Shown: piece after piece, positions 27,418 through 38,168 of the stretch
Numbering within the stretch: the first letter of the stretch is position 1
Layout of the letters: each line of letters starts with the position of its first letter
Assembly (NCBI RefSeq): GCF_029892285.1
Contig: NZ_JARXVM010000001.1
Location: 310,001-374,000 of the forward strand
Direction: 5' to 3'
From: Rhizobium sp. SG_E_25_P2
Lineage (GTDB): Bacteria; Pseudomonadota; Alphaproteobacteria; Rhizobiales; Rhizobiaceae
DNA length: 64,000 nt
Translations under genes and position numbers: made by a program
The notes under the pieces: generated by a model
Databases searched by the model: none
Seen by the model: the letters and a program-made list of their open reading frames with translations, nothing else
What the model was told of the DNA's origin: nothing

Positions 27418-28476
27418 ATGCGGAAATTTATGAAAGCGGGGCTGGCCGCGGTTTTGATGCTGGCGAGCGCACTAAACGCCGTCGCCGAAGAAGCCACGCC
27501 CGCCAAGCAATTATTCGGCAAGGTCACCCTGCCCTCGCGTGGGCAGGCCGCGTCGATCGGCTTCTACGCCAAGGGCTGCCTGTCGGGCGGCGTCGCCATT
27601 CCCGTCGATGGCCCTGCCTGGCAGGTGCTGCATCTGTCGCGCAATCGCCGCTGGGGCAATCCGCGCATGATCTCGTTGCTTGAACAGCTGTCGCATGACG
27701 GCCAGCAGAAGGCGGGATGGTCCGGGCTGCTGGTCGGCGATATTTCCCAGCCGCGCGGCGGGCCGATGTTGACGGGACACGCTTCCCACCAGATCGGCCT
27801 TGATGCCGACATCTGGCTAACGCCAATGCCGAAGCGGGAGCTTTCCTACGAGGAACGCGAGAAATTTCCGGAGAATTCCGTGCTGCGCAAAGGCGCGCTG
27901 ACGGTCGACCCCAACAAATGGACGCCGGCGCATGCCCGGATCATCATGCTGGCGGCGAGCTATCCGGAGGTCGAGCGCGTCTTCGTGCATCCCGGCATCA
28001 AGAAGAAGCTCTGCGAGAGCTGGCGCGGCGATCGCGCATTGCTCTCCAAGGTCCGGCCGATCTATGGCCATCACTATCATTTCCACATCCGCATGAAATG
28101 CCCGCCAGGGGCGAAAGGCTGCACTGACCAGGCAGATCCGCCTGATGGCGACGGCTGCGGCAAGCCGCTCGCCTGGTGGTTCACCGACGAACCCTGGGGC
28201 AACAACAAGCCGAAAACGCCGCCGAAGAAACCGGTCAAGCCGGTGAAACCACGCCAGCTGACGCTCGCCAATCTGCCCAAGGCCTGCGCCATGGTGCTCG
28301 GCGCGCCATCGGTGGGGGCAGCCGCGGCGGCCGAATATGAGCCCGCGATGGGCGTATCCGCCGATCCGGCTCCGGTCTCCGCCTTCGCCGCTGCGCCGTC
28401 GGTCGGCGACGACTTCGCAGCTTTTGCGCTTATCGGCCCCGCGCCCATTCCCCGGGCGCGACCGCTCGATCAGTAA
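27418..28476 (+). CDS. mepA: Penicillin-insensitive murein endopeptidase
   Basis: A 352-residue periplasmic metallopeptidase of the LAS class that cuts D,D and L,D cross-bridges in peptidoglycan. A signal peptide covers residues 1-23 (ends NAVAEE). Zinc ligands are in GHASHQIGLDADIW (HxxGxxxD) and YGHHYHFHIRMKCPP (HxH). Paired cysteines in the mature protein fit disulfides seen in MepA. A proline/lysine-rich linker and an alanine-rich C-terminal tail extend it beyond the enteric protein. ATG 27418 is preferred because the signal peptide begins there and GAAGGA precedes it by ten nt, although the frame is open far upstream opposite yejA. Confidence 0.9.
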   Translation: MRKFMKAGLAAVLMLASALNAVAEEATPAKQLFGKVTLPSRGQAASIGFYAKGCLSGGVAIPVDGPAWQVLHLSRNRRWGNPRMISLLEQLSHDGQQKAGWSGLLVGDISQPRGGPMLTGHASHQIGLDADIWLTPMPKRELSYEEREKFPENSVLRKGALTVDPNKWTPAHARIIMLAASYPEVERVFVHPGIKKKLCESWRGDRALLSKVRPIYGHHYHFHIRMKCPPGAKGCTDQADPPDGDGCGKPLAWWFTDEPWGNNKPKTPPKKPVKPVKPRQLTLANLPKACAMVLGAPSVGAAAAAEYEPAMGVSADPAPVSAFAAAPSVGDDFAAFALIGPAPIPRARPLDQ

Positions 28477-28513
28477 CGCTCTCTTCGCGTTTGCGAAATT
28501 TCATGGAACTTTC

Positions 28514-28543
28514 ATGCGGGAGGCTGTTCCCTTCCCGCATTTT
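28514..28543 (+). terminator. Terminator after mepA
   Basis: ATGCGGGA (28514-28521) pairs with TCCCGCAT (28533-28540) in an 8-bp stem, with a run of four T residues at 28540-28543. It lies between mepA and guaB and most simply ends the mepA transcript; attenuation of guaB cannot be excluded. Confidence 0.65.
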
Positions 28544-28552
28544 CCGTGTTAG

Positions 28553-30124
<1,572 letters not shown>

Positions 30125-30148
30125 TCTCAGCGCAATCAGCTTCTCAGG

Positions 30149-30173
30149 GGCGGCTCGAAAGGGCCGCCTTTTT
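30149..30173 (+). terminator. Terminator after guaB
   Basis: GGCGGC (30149-30154) pairs with GCCGCC (30163-30168) around an 8-nt loop, followed by five T residues (30169-30173). It sits 25 nt after the guaB stop codon. Confidence 0.85.
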
Positions 30174-30215
30174 CAATTTGCGGATATCGAAACTCCGACT
30201 TGCGACAATTTAATT

Positions 30216-30228
30216 TGTGCGCCGCACA
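30216..30228. promoter_or_regulatory. TGC-N3-GCA palindrome upstream of the patatin/bdhA pair
   Basis: TGTGC-GCC-GCACA is a perfect 5-3-5 inverted repeat 58 nt before the patatin gene start. TGC/GCA half sites resemble those bound by PhaR/AniA, the PHB-responsive repressor of alphaproteobacteria. Similar motifs occur upstream of phaZ at 51324-51387. The core is short and could occur by chance. Confidence 0.4.
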
Positions 30229-30286
30229 TGGAATTTCCATATGCTCTGGGTAGCCTCGCTTTCATCGGCGACAGGAAGGACTGAGC

Positions 30287-31399
30287 ATGGAGAATGGACA
30301 CGACAAGAAGATCCTGGTGCTGCAGGGCGGCGGCGCGCTCGGCGCGTATCAGGGCGGAGCCTATGAAGCGCTGCATATAAGCGGCATCAGGCCGGAATGG
30401 ATTGCCGGGATCTCGATCGGCTCGATCAATTCCGCCATCATCGCCGGCAGCCCGCCGGAGAAACGGGTGGAGCATCTCAGGCAGTTCTGGGAAAAAGTAT
30501 CGTCCGGCCCCTCGGCGCTGCCCTATATGCTCGACCAGCCCTTGCGCAAATGGTTCAATGAATATTCTGCGGCCCTCAACGCGATGATCGGCGTCAATGG
30601 CATGTATCTGCCGCAGGCCTTCATGCCATGGCAGTATCTCGCCAAGCCGGAGGCGCGGATCAGCTTTTATGATACGACGCCGCTCATCGACACGCTCGAC
30701 GAACTCGTCGATTTCGAGCTGATCAATCGCCGCAAAGTGAGGCTATCGGTTGGCGCGGTCAATGTCGTCAATGGCAATTTCGCCTATTTCGACAATTTCC
30801 AGGACAGGATCACCGCCCGCCACATCGCCGCATCCGGCGCGCTGCCGCCCGGCTTTCCGCCTGTTGAGATCGACGGCAATTTCTACTGGGACGGCGGACT
30901 GGTCTCCAACACGCCGCTGCAATGGGTGATGGACCAGCGCAGGACGTCCGACGATCTCTGCATTTTTCAGGTCGATCTGTTTTCGGCGCGCGGCCGCATG
31001 CCGCAGGACATTTCTGACGTGCTGGCGCGCGAAAAGGAGATCCGCTATTCGAGCCGCACCCGCATGAACACCAATGAGGCGGCCCGCAACGAACGTATCG
31101 ACAAGGCCATCCGCCGGCTGCTCAAGAAGCTTCCAGCCGACCTCGCCGACGATCCGGATGTCAAATTCCTGCGTCGGCAGGAAGATATGGGCGCAGTGAC
31201 CATCGTGCATCTGATCTACAGGCGCAAAGCCTATGAGACTCATTCCATGGACAACGAGTTTTCGCGGCTGACCATGGAGGAGCATTGGAAGGCGGGCTAT
31301 GACGACGTCATGGAAACCCTGTCCTGCCAGAGTTGGAGAAACCGCGAAATTCCCCAAGATGGCTTCGTTGCCATCGACCATTGGAAGAGCTGGGCGTAA
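30287..31399 (+). CDS. Patatin-like phospholipase/acyl hydrolase
   Basis: A 370-residue patatin-family serine hydrolase. [13 protein letters not shown] (from about residue 12) is the oxyanion-hole loop, GISIGS gives the nucleophile S43, and [11 protein letters not shown] carries the catalytic aspartate. The C-terminal part (from about residue 210) resembles the DUF3734 extension seen in rhizobial patatins next to hydroxybutyrate dehydrogenase genes. It is 26 nt upstream of bdhA on the same strand, so the two probably form one transcript. The link suggests a role in lipid or PHB-granule turnover, but the substrate is not shown by sequence. Confidence 0.87.
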   Translation: MENGHDKKILVLQGGGALGAYQGGAYEALHISGIRPEWIAGISIGSINSAIIAGSPPEKRVEHLRQFWEKVSSGPSALPYMLDQPLRKWFNEYSAALNAMIGVNGMYLPQAFMPWQYLAKPEARISFYDTTPLIDTLDELVDFELINRRKVRLSVGAVNVVNGNFAYFDNFQDRITARHIAASGALPPGFPPVEIDGNFYWDGGLVSNTPLQWVMDQRRTSDDLCIFQVDLFSARGRMPQDISDVLAREKEIRYSSRTRMNTNEAARNERIDKAIRRLLKKLPADLADDPDVKFLRRQEDMGAVTIVHLIYRRKAYETHSMDNEFSRLTMEEHWKAGYDDVMETLSCQSWRNREIPQDGFVAIDHWKSWA

Positions 31400-31425
31400 C
31401 GCGCCGCGAGCATGAGGAGAAAGCC

Positions 31426-32208
31426 ATGAAACTGAAGGACAAAGTCGCCATCGTCACCGGCTCGGCCAGCGGGCTCGGCTACGGCATCGCCAAGCGCTAT
31501 GTCGAGGAAGGCGCACGCGTCGCCATCGCCGACCTCAAGATCGACGCCGCCAACGCCGCCGCCGCTGAGCTCACCAAACTGGGTCCGGGCGAAGCGATCG
31601 GCGTCGAGATGGACGTGACCAGCGAGGATGCCGTCAATGCCGGCGTCGCCAAGGTTGCCGAGACCTGGGGACGCGTTGACATTCTCGTTTCCAATGCCGG
31701 CATCCAGATCGTCCACAAGATCGAGGAATTCCCCTTCGCCGACTGGAAGAAGATGCTCGCCATCCATCTCGATGGCGCCTTCCTCACCACAAAGGCCTGC
31801 ATTCCGCTGATGCAGAAGCAGGGCGGCGGCGCGATCATCTATATGGGATCGGTCCATTCCAAGGAGGCGTCACCGCTGAAGGCCGCCTATGTCACCGCCA
31901 AGCACGGCCTGCTCGGCCTCGCCCGCTCGGTCGCCAAGGAAGGCGGCCCGTTTAAGATCCGCTCCAACGTCATCTGCCCCGGCTTCGTGCGCACGCCGCT
32001 GGTCGAAAAGCAGATCCCGGAACAGGCCAAGACGCTCGGCATTTCCGAGGAAGAGGTGATCAAGAAGGTCATGCTCGGACAGACGGTGGACGGCGAATTC
32101 ACCACGATCGAGGACGTCGCCGAAGTCGCCCTCTTCTTTGCGGGCTTCGAGACCAATGCACTGACCGGTCAGTCGGTGATCGTCAGTCACGGCTGGCACA
32201 TCGAATAA
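31426..32208 (+). CDS. bdhA: D-3-hydroxybutyrate dehydrogenase
   Basis: A 260-residue classical short-chain dehydrogenase. TGSASGLG near residues 11-18 binds NAD, GSVHS supplies the catalytic serine, and AAYVTAKHG the tyrosine and lysine. The [16 protein letters not shown] ending is characteristic of 3-hydroxybutyrate dehydrogenase. It oxidises D-3-hydroxybutyrate to acetoacetate after PHB breakdown. ATG 31426 is chosen because GAGGAGA lies five nt upstream and the NAD motif starts at the usual distance. It follows the patatin gene by 26 nt and ends at a hairpin. Confidence 0.93.
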   Translation: MKLKDKVAIVTGSASGLGYGIAKRYVEEGARVAIADLKIDAANAAAAELTKLGPGEAIGVEMDVTSEDAVNAGVAKVAETWGRVDILVSNAGIQIVHKIEEFPFADWKKMLAIHLDGAFLTTKACIPLMQKQGGGAIIYMGSVHSKEASPLKAAYVTAKHGLLGLARSVAKEGGPFKIRSNVICPGFVRTPLVEKQIPEQAKTLGISEEEVIKKVMLGQTVDGEFTTIEDVAEVALFFAGFETNALTGQSVIVSHGWHIE

Positions 32209-32262
32209 CCCTATGAAACGAGCCGGGCGTTCGTCCGGTTCCATCACATTGTTTTGACGGCG

Positions 32263-32282
32263 GCGCCGGCATTCTCCGGCGC
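32263..32282 (+). terminator. Hairpin terminator after bdhA
   Basis: GCGCCGG (32263-32269) pairs with CCGGCGC (32276-32282) around a 6-nt loop. The following sequence (TTTCGTCTC) is only weakly T-rich, so efficiency may be modest. Confidence 0.6.
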
Positions 32283-32345
32283 TTTCGTCTCGATTTTCAC
32301 GCCTTGTCGGGGTCATTGTCCTCTTCAGCATTGAAGGAGGCCGCC

Positions 32346-33221
32346 ATGGACAAGCCGAAAATCACGCAGGCGATGATCGACGCCTATGACGAATACACCC
32401 ATCTGACCCTCGACCGGCGCGATTTCATGCGCAAGCTGCAGCTGCTGGCGGGCTCCGCCGGCGCGGCCGCCGCCATTGCGCCGCTGATCGGAGCAAGCGC
32501 CGCCCAGGCGGAAATCGTCGCTCCTGATGACGACCGGCTGGAAACCACCACGACCACCTATCGCGGCGCGCCGGGCGAAATCTCGGCCTATATCGCCGCG
32601 CCCAAGGACCGACCGGGCAAACTGCCGACGGCGATCGTGATCCACGAAAATCGCGGTCTCAACGCCCATATCAAGGACGTGACCCGGCGCATGGCGCTCG
32701 AAGGCTTCCTCGCCATCGCGCCCGATCTTCTATCCCCCTCGGGCGGCACGCCGGCCAATGAGGATCAGGCGCGGGGCGATATTTCCAAACTCGACCAGCC
32801 GATGACCACGTCAAACCTGATGGCGGCCATGGCGTTCCTGAAGACGCATCCGCGCTCCACGGGCGCGATCGGCGCCGTCGGCTTCTGCTGGGGCGGCAGG
32901 CAGGTCAATCTGCTCGCGGTCGCCGCACCCGAGCTCAAGGCCGGTGTCGCCTATTACGGCGCGCAGCCGCCTGTCGAGGAGGTCGCCAAGATCAAGGCGG
33001 CGCTGATGCTGCATTACGCCGCCCTCGACGACCGCATCAACAAGGGCATCGACGCCTATAAGCAGGCGTTGGAAGCCAACAAGAAGGACTTCCAGATCTT
33101 CATCTATGACGGCGTCAACCACGCCTTCAACAATGATACGTCGGCCGCCCGATACGACGAGAAGGCCGCCGACCTCGCCTGGTCGCGGACGGTGGACTTC
33201 CTGAAGGCGAAGTTGGTCTAA
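32346..33221 (+). CDS. Dienelactone hydrolase family protein with Tat signal
   Basis: A 291-residue alpha/beta hydrolase. R24-R25 in LDRRDFMRK followed by an alanine-rich hydrophobic stretch and ASAAQA is a twin-arginine signal, with cleavage near residue 55, so it acts in the periplasm. GFCWGGR holds the nucleophile cysteine of dienelactone hydrolases, ALDDRIN the aspartate and GVNHAFNN the histidine. The family opens dienelactones in aromatic catabolism, but secreted relatives have unknown substrates. GAAGGAGG five nt before ATG 32346 decides the start. It converges on a VOC protein gene with a 5-nt gap, and that protein also carries a signal peptide. Confidence 0.88.
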   Translation: MDKPKITQAMIDAYDEYTHLTLDRRDFMRKLQLLAGSAGAAAAIAPLIGASAAQAEIVAPDDDRLETTTTTYRGAPGEISAYIAAPKDRPGKLPTAIVIHENRGLNAHIKDVTRRMALEGFLAIAPDLLSPSGGTPANEDQARGDISKLDQPMTTSNLMAAMAFLKTHPRSTGAIGAVGFCWGGRQVNLLAVAAPELKAGVAYYGAQPPVEEVAKIKAALMLHYAALDDRINKGIDAYKQALEANKKDFQIFIYDGVNHAFNNDTSAARYDEKAADLAWSRTVDFLKAKLV

Positions 33222-33226
33222 CCGCC

Positions 33227-34207
33227 TCAGGCGACGACGAACCGGATGCGGCTGCCCCAGGGATCGAGCGTTTCCACCGTATCGCCCTCTTCCCGGTGAT
33301 CCAGCCCTCGACTGTTGAGACGTTCGCGCAACCCGTCCATCAGCTCCGGCGCGCAGGCGAACACCGCCTCATCCAGCCCCGACATGGCCTCGGGACGTTT
33401 GCCTGCGCCCCTGCTCTGCCAGATATTGGAGCCGACATGATGGTGGTAGCGGCCATTGGCAAAGAAGGCGGCGGAACTGTCGGGCAGAAGCCGCGTCAGA
33501 TCGAGACCAGCGGCGCCGACATAGAAGTCGCGCGCGGCGGCGACGTCGCCGACCCGCATATGAATATGACCGATGCGCAGACCCGAGGGCGCGGAATAAT
33601 TCGGCGTCGGCGTTCGCGGCAAGCCGGCCACGAGACCGTCCATGTCGAGCTGCTCGGTGGCCATGACCACGCCGCCCTTGTCCCAGGTCCATTGCATCGG
33701 TGAGCGGTCGGCATAGACCTCGATGCCATTGCCTTCGGGATCGTCGAGATAAAGCGCTTCGGACACGAGATGATCGGCAAAGCCGGTAAAGGGAGCGCCG
33801 TTGAGATAGGCGTGAATGAGCCAGGCGCCGAGCGTCCGGCGATCGGGCATCAGGAAGGCGGTGTGATAGAGACCGGCCGACACCTTGTCGTCGGGCTGGT
33901 CATCCGGTTTTGCAAGCAGCGTCAGCAACAACGCTCCGTCCTTGCCGAGTTCGGACTTGGCGACGTCGCGCGCCAGCAGATCGAGGCCGATCACCTCGCG
34001 GTAAAAGCCGGTCATGCGATTGAGATCGCGCACCCGAAGCGTCACCGAGCGCACATGGATAGGCGTGGTCACCGCGAAGGAACTAGACGGATTGGCGCGA
34101 GGCGTCTGCTCCGCCGCGCGGGCCACGAAGGGACTGCCGGACAAAGCAATCGCACCCGTCGCGATAAAATGCAAAACCGCCCTGCGGCCGATGCTGTTGG
34201 CGTTCAT
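33227..34207 (-). CDS. VOC family (glyoxalase/extradiol dioxygenase fold) protein with export signal
   Basis: A 326-residue protein with two vicinal-oxygen-chelate modules. The first starts near residue 50 (HVRSVTLRVRDLNRMTGFYREVIGL) and the second near residue 205 (RIGHIHMRVGDVAAARDFYVGAAGL). EVYADRSP and related strands could supply metal ligands. It resembles CatE-like catechol 2,3-dioxygenases. Residues 1-31 (GRRAVLHFIATGAIALSGSPFVARA) form a signal peptide with a twin arginine, unusual for this normally cytosolic family. It is convergent with the exported dienelactone hydrolase gene. Confidence 0.85.
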   Translation of the reverse strand: MNANSIGRRAVLHFIATGAIALSGSPFVARAAEQTPRANPSSSFAVTTPIHVRSVTLRVRDLNRMTGFYREVIGLDLLARDVAKSELGKDGALLLTLLAKPDDQPDDKVSAGLYHTAFLMPDRRTLGAWLIHAYLNGAPFTGFADHLVSEALYLDDPEGNGIEVYADRSPMQWTWDKGGVVMATEQLDMDGLVAGLPRTPTPNYSAPSGLRIGHIHMRVGDVAAARDFYVGAAGLDLTRLLPDSSAAFFANGRYHHHVGSNIWQSRGAGKRPEAMSGLDEAVFACAPELMDGLRERLNSRGLDHREEGDTVETLDPWGSRIRFVVA

Positions 34208-34290
34208 CGTGTCTATCCCCGTTTTTTCCGCGATTAGCAGTTTGGGGTGAGAACAGGAAGCACACGCGCCATCACGATCCGTTGAAGGCG

Positions 34291-34530
34291 TCAGCCGCGA
34301 CGGATGAGAAACACATGGCCGCCCGCGTCACGCTCCTGGGCGACGAGGGCGTGGCCATCCTCCTGGCAGAAATGCGGAATGTCGAGGCCGGCAAGCGGAT
34401 CGGTGGTGAGAATGCGCACGAGCGCGCCGCCGGGAAGCGAGGCGAAAGCCTTGCGCGACTTGAGCACCGGCAGCGGGCATTTCAGTCCCTTGAGATCGAG
34501 CACGAGATCGGGCTCGGCCGACACCATCAC
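34291..34530 (-). CDS. TusA-type sulfur carrier protein
   Basis: A 79-residue protein of the TusA/SirA family. C18 in KCPLPVL is the CPxP motif that carries persulfide sulfur, placed after the DLKGLKCP strand. TusA passes sulfur from cysteine desulfurase to tRNA thiolation, molybdenum cofactor or other acceptors. Its start overlaps the stop of the L,D-transpeptidase gene by 4 nt, so translation is coupled to a cell-wall enzyme. A second in-frame ATG one codon later is possible. Confidence 0.85.
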   Translation of the reverse strand: MMVSAEPDLVLDLKGLKCPLPVLKSRKAFASLPGGALVRILTTDPLAGLDIPHFCQEDGHALVAQERDAGGHVFLIRRG

Positions 34531-36029
34531 CAGACTTTCCAGAACGGCTTCTTCTGGTCGGCGGCGGGGACGGATTGCGGCGCGGCGGCGGGCTGTTCGA
34601 CCGTAGCGACTTCACCGGCGACAGTCGCGGGCGCGGCGGCGGCGGGCGAAGTCCTCGCCGTTTTCCCGACCGGCGTCGAGGCGGTGGTCGCGACGCTTCC
34701 CATCGCAGCCGCGGGATCGGCGCTGGCCTGCTGCGTGGGCATGCTCTGCGGCGGCTTGCGACGGAAGAAGGACCACACCGTATTGTCGTTTTCAGCCGCG
34801 GGCTGGGCGGCGGCCTGCATCACCGGCTTGATCGGATTGGGCTGAGGGATCGGCGCCTTGACGCGTCCCTGCGCCTTGGCCAGCCGCTCTTCTTCCTTGC
34901 GCTTGGCGTCCGCAGCCTTCTTGCGCGCCTCAAGTTCGGCGACCGAGATATACTCGACCTTTGGCGGCTCGTTGTTCTTGATCGCCTCGACCTTGGCGTA
35001 AGCAGCCGAATAGCTGGTGACCGTATCGGAGGTCGGCGTCAGCTTGGCTGAGGGGTCGACGAGCACATATTCGGCGTCGTTGGGGATCGCCTTCTTCTTG
35101 CCCATGCGGCGCGCGAGCCGTTCCTGCGCCTTGCGATCGAATTCCGCCACATCCTTCCAGTCGCTAGGCCCCCATTTGATCGTGGCCTTGGCGAATTCGG
35201 TCTGATAGGTCTTGTCGTAAGTTGCGTAGGCGCTCAGAAGCGACTGCGGCGTAGAGTCCGCTGGGCATTTGCCAGCGGCGCTGAAGCGGCCACCCACCTG
35301 GTTGAAGACATATTTCTTTTCGCAGACCTCGACCTCGGGCGGCCGCTTGGTGATCTCAAAATAATCGTAGCCGGTCTTGAGGTTCTGCCAGAACGGATAA
35401 TGTTCGGAATGGCGGTGCTTGGCCATGTTCTCCGCCGTCATGCGGAAAGGATAGGCCTGGATCTGAAAGGCCTTCTGGCCGCCCCGGAAGGCTTCGCGCG
35501 CGAATGCGTAAATCTGCAGCACGGCCGCGTCCGACATCGAGTAGCAGCCCGCCGATGAACAGGCGCCATGCACCATCAAATTGCTGCCCGACCGGCCATA
35601 GGCGCGGTCGTATTTGTTGGGATAGCCGATGTTGAAGGAGAGATAATAGCTCGAATTCGGGTTCATCTGACCGGGCGAGACCGTGTAGAAGCCTTCGGGC
35701 GCCTGACGGTCGCCTTCCTTCTTCTTCGGGCCCAACTGGCCCGACCAGGCGCAGATCGGATAGGTGGCGACGAGCTGATAGCGGTTGTTCATATCCGCCT
35801 TCCAGATCTCCATCACTTCTTCTTCCTTGAAGATGCGCATCATGATCGGAGAAGAAACGGAAATATTCAGCTTGCGCAGTTTCTGCTGCATCTTGGCGGG
35901 GAGCGGATGTTCGACGCGATTGTTGACCGCGACGATCTCCAGCGTCTCCTGGGTGCAACCGGTTAACGCTCCGAGAGCGAGCGCCAGAGCCAAACCCATG
36001 CCGATACGCTTTGCAACCATGTCCGCCAT
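34527..36029 (-). CDS. Murein L,D-transpeptidase family lipoprotein (YkuD domain)
   Basis: A protein of about 500 residues, likely a lipoprotein: the hydrophobic segment GLALALALGALTGC ends in an LTGC lipobox. The catalytic domain has VHGACSSAGCYSMSD, the HGx(n)SxGCxS signature of L,D-transpeptidases. A long C-terminal region is rich in charged, then alanine/proline sequence. It resembles E. coli YafK/DpaA in length and domain order. It would form or cut 3-3 cross-links or protein anchors in the periplasm. The start is uncertain: GTG 36062, ATG 36029 and ATG 36020 are all in frame, and the signal peptide favours one of the latter two. Confidence 0.85.
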   Translation of the reverse strand: MADMVAKRIGMGLALALALGALTGCTQETLEIVAVNNRVEHPLPAKMQQKLRKLNISVSSPIMMRIFKEEEVMEIWKADMNNRYQLVATYPICAWSGQLGPKKKEGDRQAPEGFYTVSPGQMNPNSSYYLSFNIGYPNKYDRAYGRSGSNLMVHGACSSAGCYSMSDAAVLQIYAFAREAFRGGQKAFQIQAYPFRMTAENMAKHRHSEHYPFWQNLKTGYDYFEITKRPPEVEVCEKKYVFNQVGGRFSAAGKCPADSTPQSLLSAYATYDKTYQTEFAKATIKWGPSDWKDVAEFDRKAQERLARRMGKKKAIPNDAEYVLVDPSAKLTPTSDTVTSYSAAYAKVEAIKNNEPPKVEYISVAELEARKKAADAKRKEEERLAKAQGRVKAPIPQPNPIKPVMQAAAQPAAENDNTVWSFFRRKPPQSMPTQQASADPAAAMGSVATTASTPVGKTARTSPAAAAPATVAGEVATVEQPAAAPQSVPAADQKKPFWKVW

Positions 36030-36091
36030 CACTTCAAGGGCCCTGTCAGGGCCGGGAATCACGTCAGCTACGCCTTATAGGACAGAATTCG

Positions 36092-36117
36092 TTAACGGAA
36101 TATTCACATCCCGTTAA
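36092..36117. repeat. Inverted repeat upstream of the L,D-transpeptidase gene
   Basis: TTAACGG (36092-36098) and CCGTTAA (36111-36117) form a 7-bp inverted repeat with a 12-nt spacer, in the gap between accA and the transpeptidase gene. It could be an operator. The TTAA cores recall CtrA half sites, but the spacing does not match the TTAA-N7-TTAA pattern. Confidence 0.4.
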
Positions 36118-36215
36118 TCATATCAAAGCCCTAGCGCGGACAGGCCGCATTTTCGGCGACGCCATGACAGAGCGGCGCGAATATGGCCGAGTTTTGGCGG
36201 CCCTCGACGAAAAGC

Positions 36216-37163
36216 TTACAGATTGCGGCCCATTTCGAGAAATTTCTGCCGACGCTCGGCGCGCAGGTCGTTTTTCTGCGCCAGATCGGCCAAGGCGGCG
36301 GCGATCACGTCGCCGGTCGCGGCGATCACCCGCTCGGGATCGCGATGGGCGCCGCCCACTGGCTCAGGGATGATGCCGTCGATCACGCCGAGCGCCTTGA
36401 GGTCTTCGGCGGTGATCTTCATGTTGGACGCGGCTTCCTTGGCGCGCGCTGAATCGCGCCACAGGATCGAGGCCGCGCCTTCTGGCGAAATCACCGAATA
36501 GATCGAATGCTCCAGCATATAGACTCGGTTGCCGGTGGCGATCGCGATCGCGCCGCCGGAGCCGCCTTCGCCAATCACCACGGACACAATCGGCGAACGC
36601 ACATTGAGGCACATTTCGGTGGAGCGGGCGATGGCTTCGGCCTGGCCGCGCTCCTCGGCGCCAACGCCGGGATAGGCGCCCGCCGTATCGACCAGCGTCA
36701 CCACCGGCATGTTGAAGCGGTCGGCCAGCTCCATGATGCGGATCGCCTTGCGATAGCCTTCCGGACGGGCCGAGCCGAAATTATGTTTGAGGCGAGCCTT
36801 GGTGTCGCTGCCTTTTTCCTGACCGATCAACGCCACCGGCTGACCGCGAAACCGGGCGAAGCCAGCCTGGATGGCGTCGTCATTGGCGAATTTCCGATCG
36901 CCGGCGAGCGGCGTGAATTCGGTGAACAGCGCCTTCTGATAGTCCATGAAATGCGGACGCTGCGGATGGCGCGCGACCTGCGTCTTCTGCCATGGCGTCA
37001 GCTTGGAATAGATGTCGGCCATGGCGTCCCGGGCGCGGGTTTCCAACCGGGCAATCTCTTCCGACGTGTCGATGCTTTCGTTCTCGGTCGCGATATTCTT
37101 CAGTTCGAGAATCTTGCCTTCGAGATCGGAGATCGGTTTTTCGAAATCGAGATAATTGTACAT
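36216..37163 (-). CDS. accA: Acetyl-CoA carboxylase carboxyltransferase subunit alpha
   Basis: A 315-residue subunit of the carboxyltransferase that makes malonyl-CoA with Acc[19 protein letters not shown] is the typical N-terminus. [19 protein letters not shown] and [38 protein letters not shown] are diagnostic blocks. Length is normal. It lies downstream of xerD on the same strand with a 52-nt gap, an order common in Rhizobiales. Confidence 0.96.
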   Translation of the reverse strand: MYNYLDFEKPISDLEGKILELKNIATENESIDTSEEIARLETRARDAMADIYSKLTPWQKTQVARHPQRPHFMDYQKALFTEFTPLAGDRKFANDDAIQAGFARFRGQPVALIGQEKGSDTKARLKHNFGSARPEGYRKAIRIMELADRFNMPVVTLVDTAGAYPGVGAEERGQAEAIARSTEMCLNVRSPIVSVVIGEGGSGGAIAIATGNRVYMLEHSIYSVISPEGAASILWRDSARAKEAASNMKITAEDLKALGVIDGIIPEPVGGAHRDPERVIAATGDVIAAALADLAQKNDLRAERRQKFLEMGRNL

Positions 37164-37215
37164 CAGCTTCCGTTCCGGCTTTCCAGTTCAGCGTCTGGCC
37201 GTGGGTTTTGCGGGT

Positions 37216-38157
37216 CTAATCCCTGTTTTTGGCCTGTTTGGCAAGAGGGTGATGCGTTTCCACCAGTTCCCTGAGCTTTTCATCCAATACATGGGTATAG
37301 ATTTGTGTCGTGGAAATGTCGGAATGTCCCAACAGTTCCTGCACCACGCGCAGATCGGCGCCATGGGCCAGCAGATGGCTTGCAAAGGCGTGGCGGATCA
37401 CATGCGGAGACAGCTTGTCGGCGGAGATGCCCGCGCGCGCGCCGAGCGCCTTGAGATCCCTGGCGAAGACCTGGCGAGCGAGATGGCCGGACGCGCTGTC
37501 GGCCGGAAACAGCCAGTCGAATTCCCGGTCGCCGTGAACGCGTCGCAATTCTTCTCCGAAAGCCGCGATCGCCGCAATCGCCGGCTTGGTCAGTGGCACC
37601 AGCCGCTCCTTGTTACCCTTGCCCCTGATGATGAGAAAACGGCCCTCTTCGGCCAGCACCCGCGCCGGCAGCGAGACCAGTTCGCTCACACGCATGCCTG
37701 TGGCGTAGCAGAGTTCCACCAGAGCCAGCAGCCGGAGCCGCTCCAGCCGTCCCGGCCCCTCCGCCTTCGCCTCTTCGGCAGACAGCGCGAGCAGCCTGAC
37801 AACGTCCTGTTCGCTCAGCGTCTTGGGCAGAGGGCGGCCCTTTTTCGGAGCGTCGAGAATGCCGGTGGGATCGTCGCCGCGCAGATTTTCGGCATAGAGA
37901 AACTTGTAGAATTGCCTCAGCGCCGAAAGCCGCCGCGCCTGCGAAGACGCCTTATAGCCCTCCTGGGCCATATAAGCGAGAAAGGCCTTGAGATCCTCTG
38001 ATGTCGCCGACAACAGCGTCACGCCGCGACTCTTCAAAAAGGACCTGACTTCCTCGATATCCTTTTCATAGGATATCAGCGTGTTCTGGGCGGCGCCGCG
38101 CTCGGCGCTCATCATTTCGAGAAAGGCTTCCGCATGCGCCGCCGATAAATCCATCAT
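37216..38157 (-). CDS. xerD: Site-specific tyrosine recombinase XerD
   Basis: A 313-residue tyrosine recombinase that resolves chromosome dimers at dif with XerC. The full catalytic set is visible: R156 (GMRVSEL), K180 (RGKGNK), H252 and R255 ([11 protein letters not shown]), H278 (LLGHSD) and nucleophile Y287 (QIYTHV). The N-terminal SAM-like domain spans about residues 5-95. Its chromosomal setting beside accA and aroK supports XerD rather than an integrase. No dif site is seen in the window. Confidence 0.93.
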   Translation of the reverse strand: MMDLSAAHAEAFLEMMSAERGAAQNTLISYEKDIEEVRSFLKSRGVTLLSATSEDLKAFLAYMAQEGYKASSQARRLSALRQFYKFLYAENLRGDDPTGILDAPKKGRPLPKTLSEQDVVRLLALSAEEAKAEGPGRLERLRLLALVELCYATGMRVSELVSLPARVLAEEGRFLIIRGKGNKERLVPLTKPAIAAIAAFGEELRRVHGDREFDWLFPADSASGHLARQVFARDLKALGARAGISADKLSPHVIRHAFASHLLAHGADLRVVQELLGHSDISTTQIYTHVLDEKLRELVETHHPLAKQAKNRD

Positions 38158-38168
38158 GCATTTACGTC

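Noticed and set aside
36092-36117. CtrA binding site upstream of the L,D-transpeptidase gene
   Set aside because: TTAA cores are present in an inverted repeat, but the spacing is not the seven nt of the CtrA consensus.
37216-38157. Integrase of a mobile element
   Set aside because: The protein has XerD length and neighbours (accA, aroK/aroB), and no attachment site, cargo or other phage gene is nearby.
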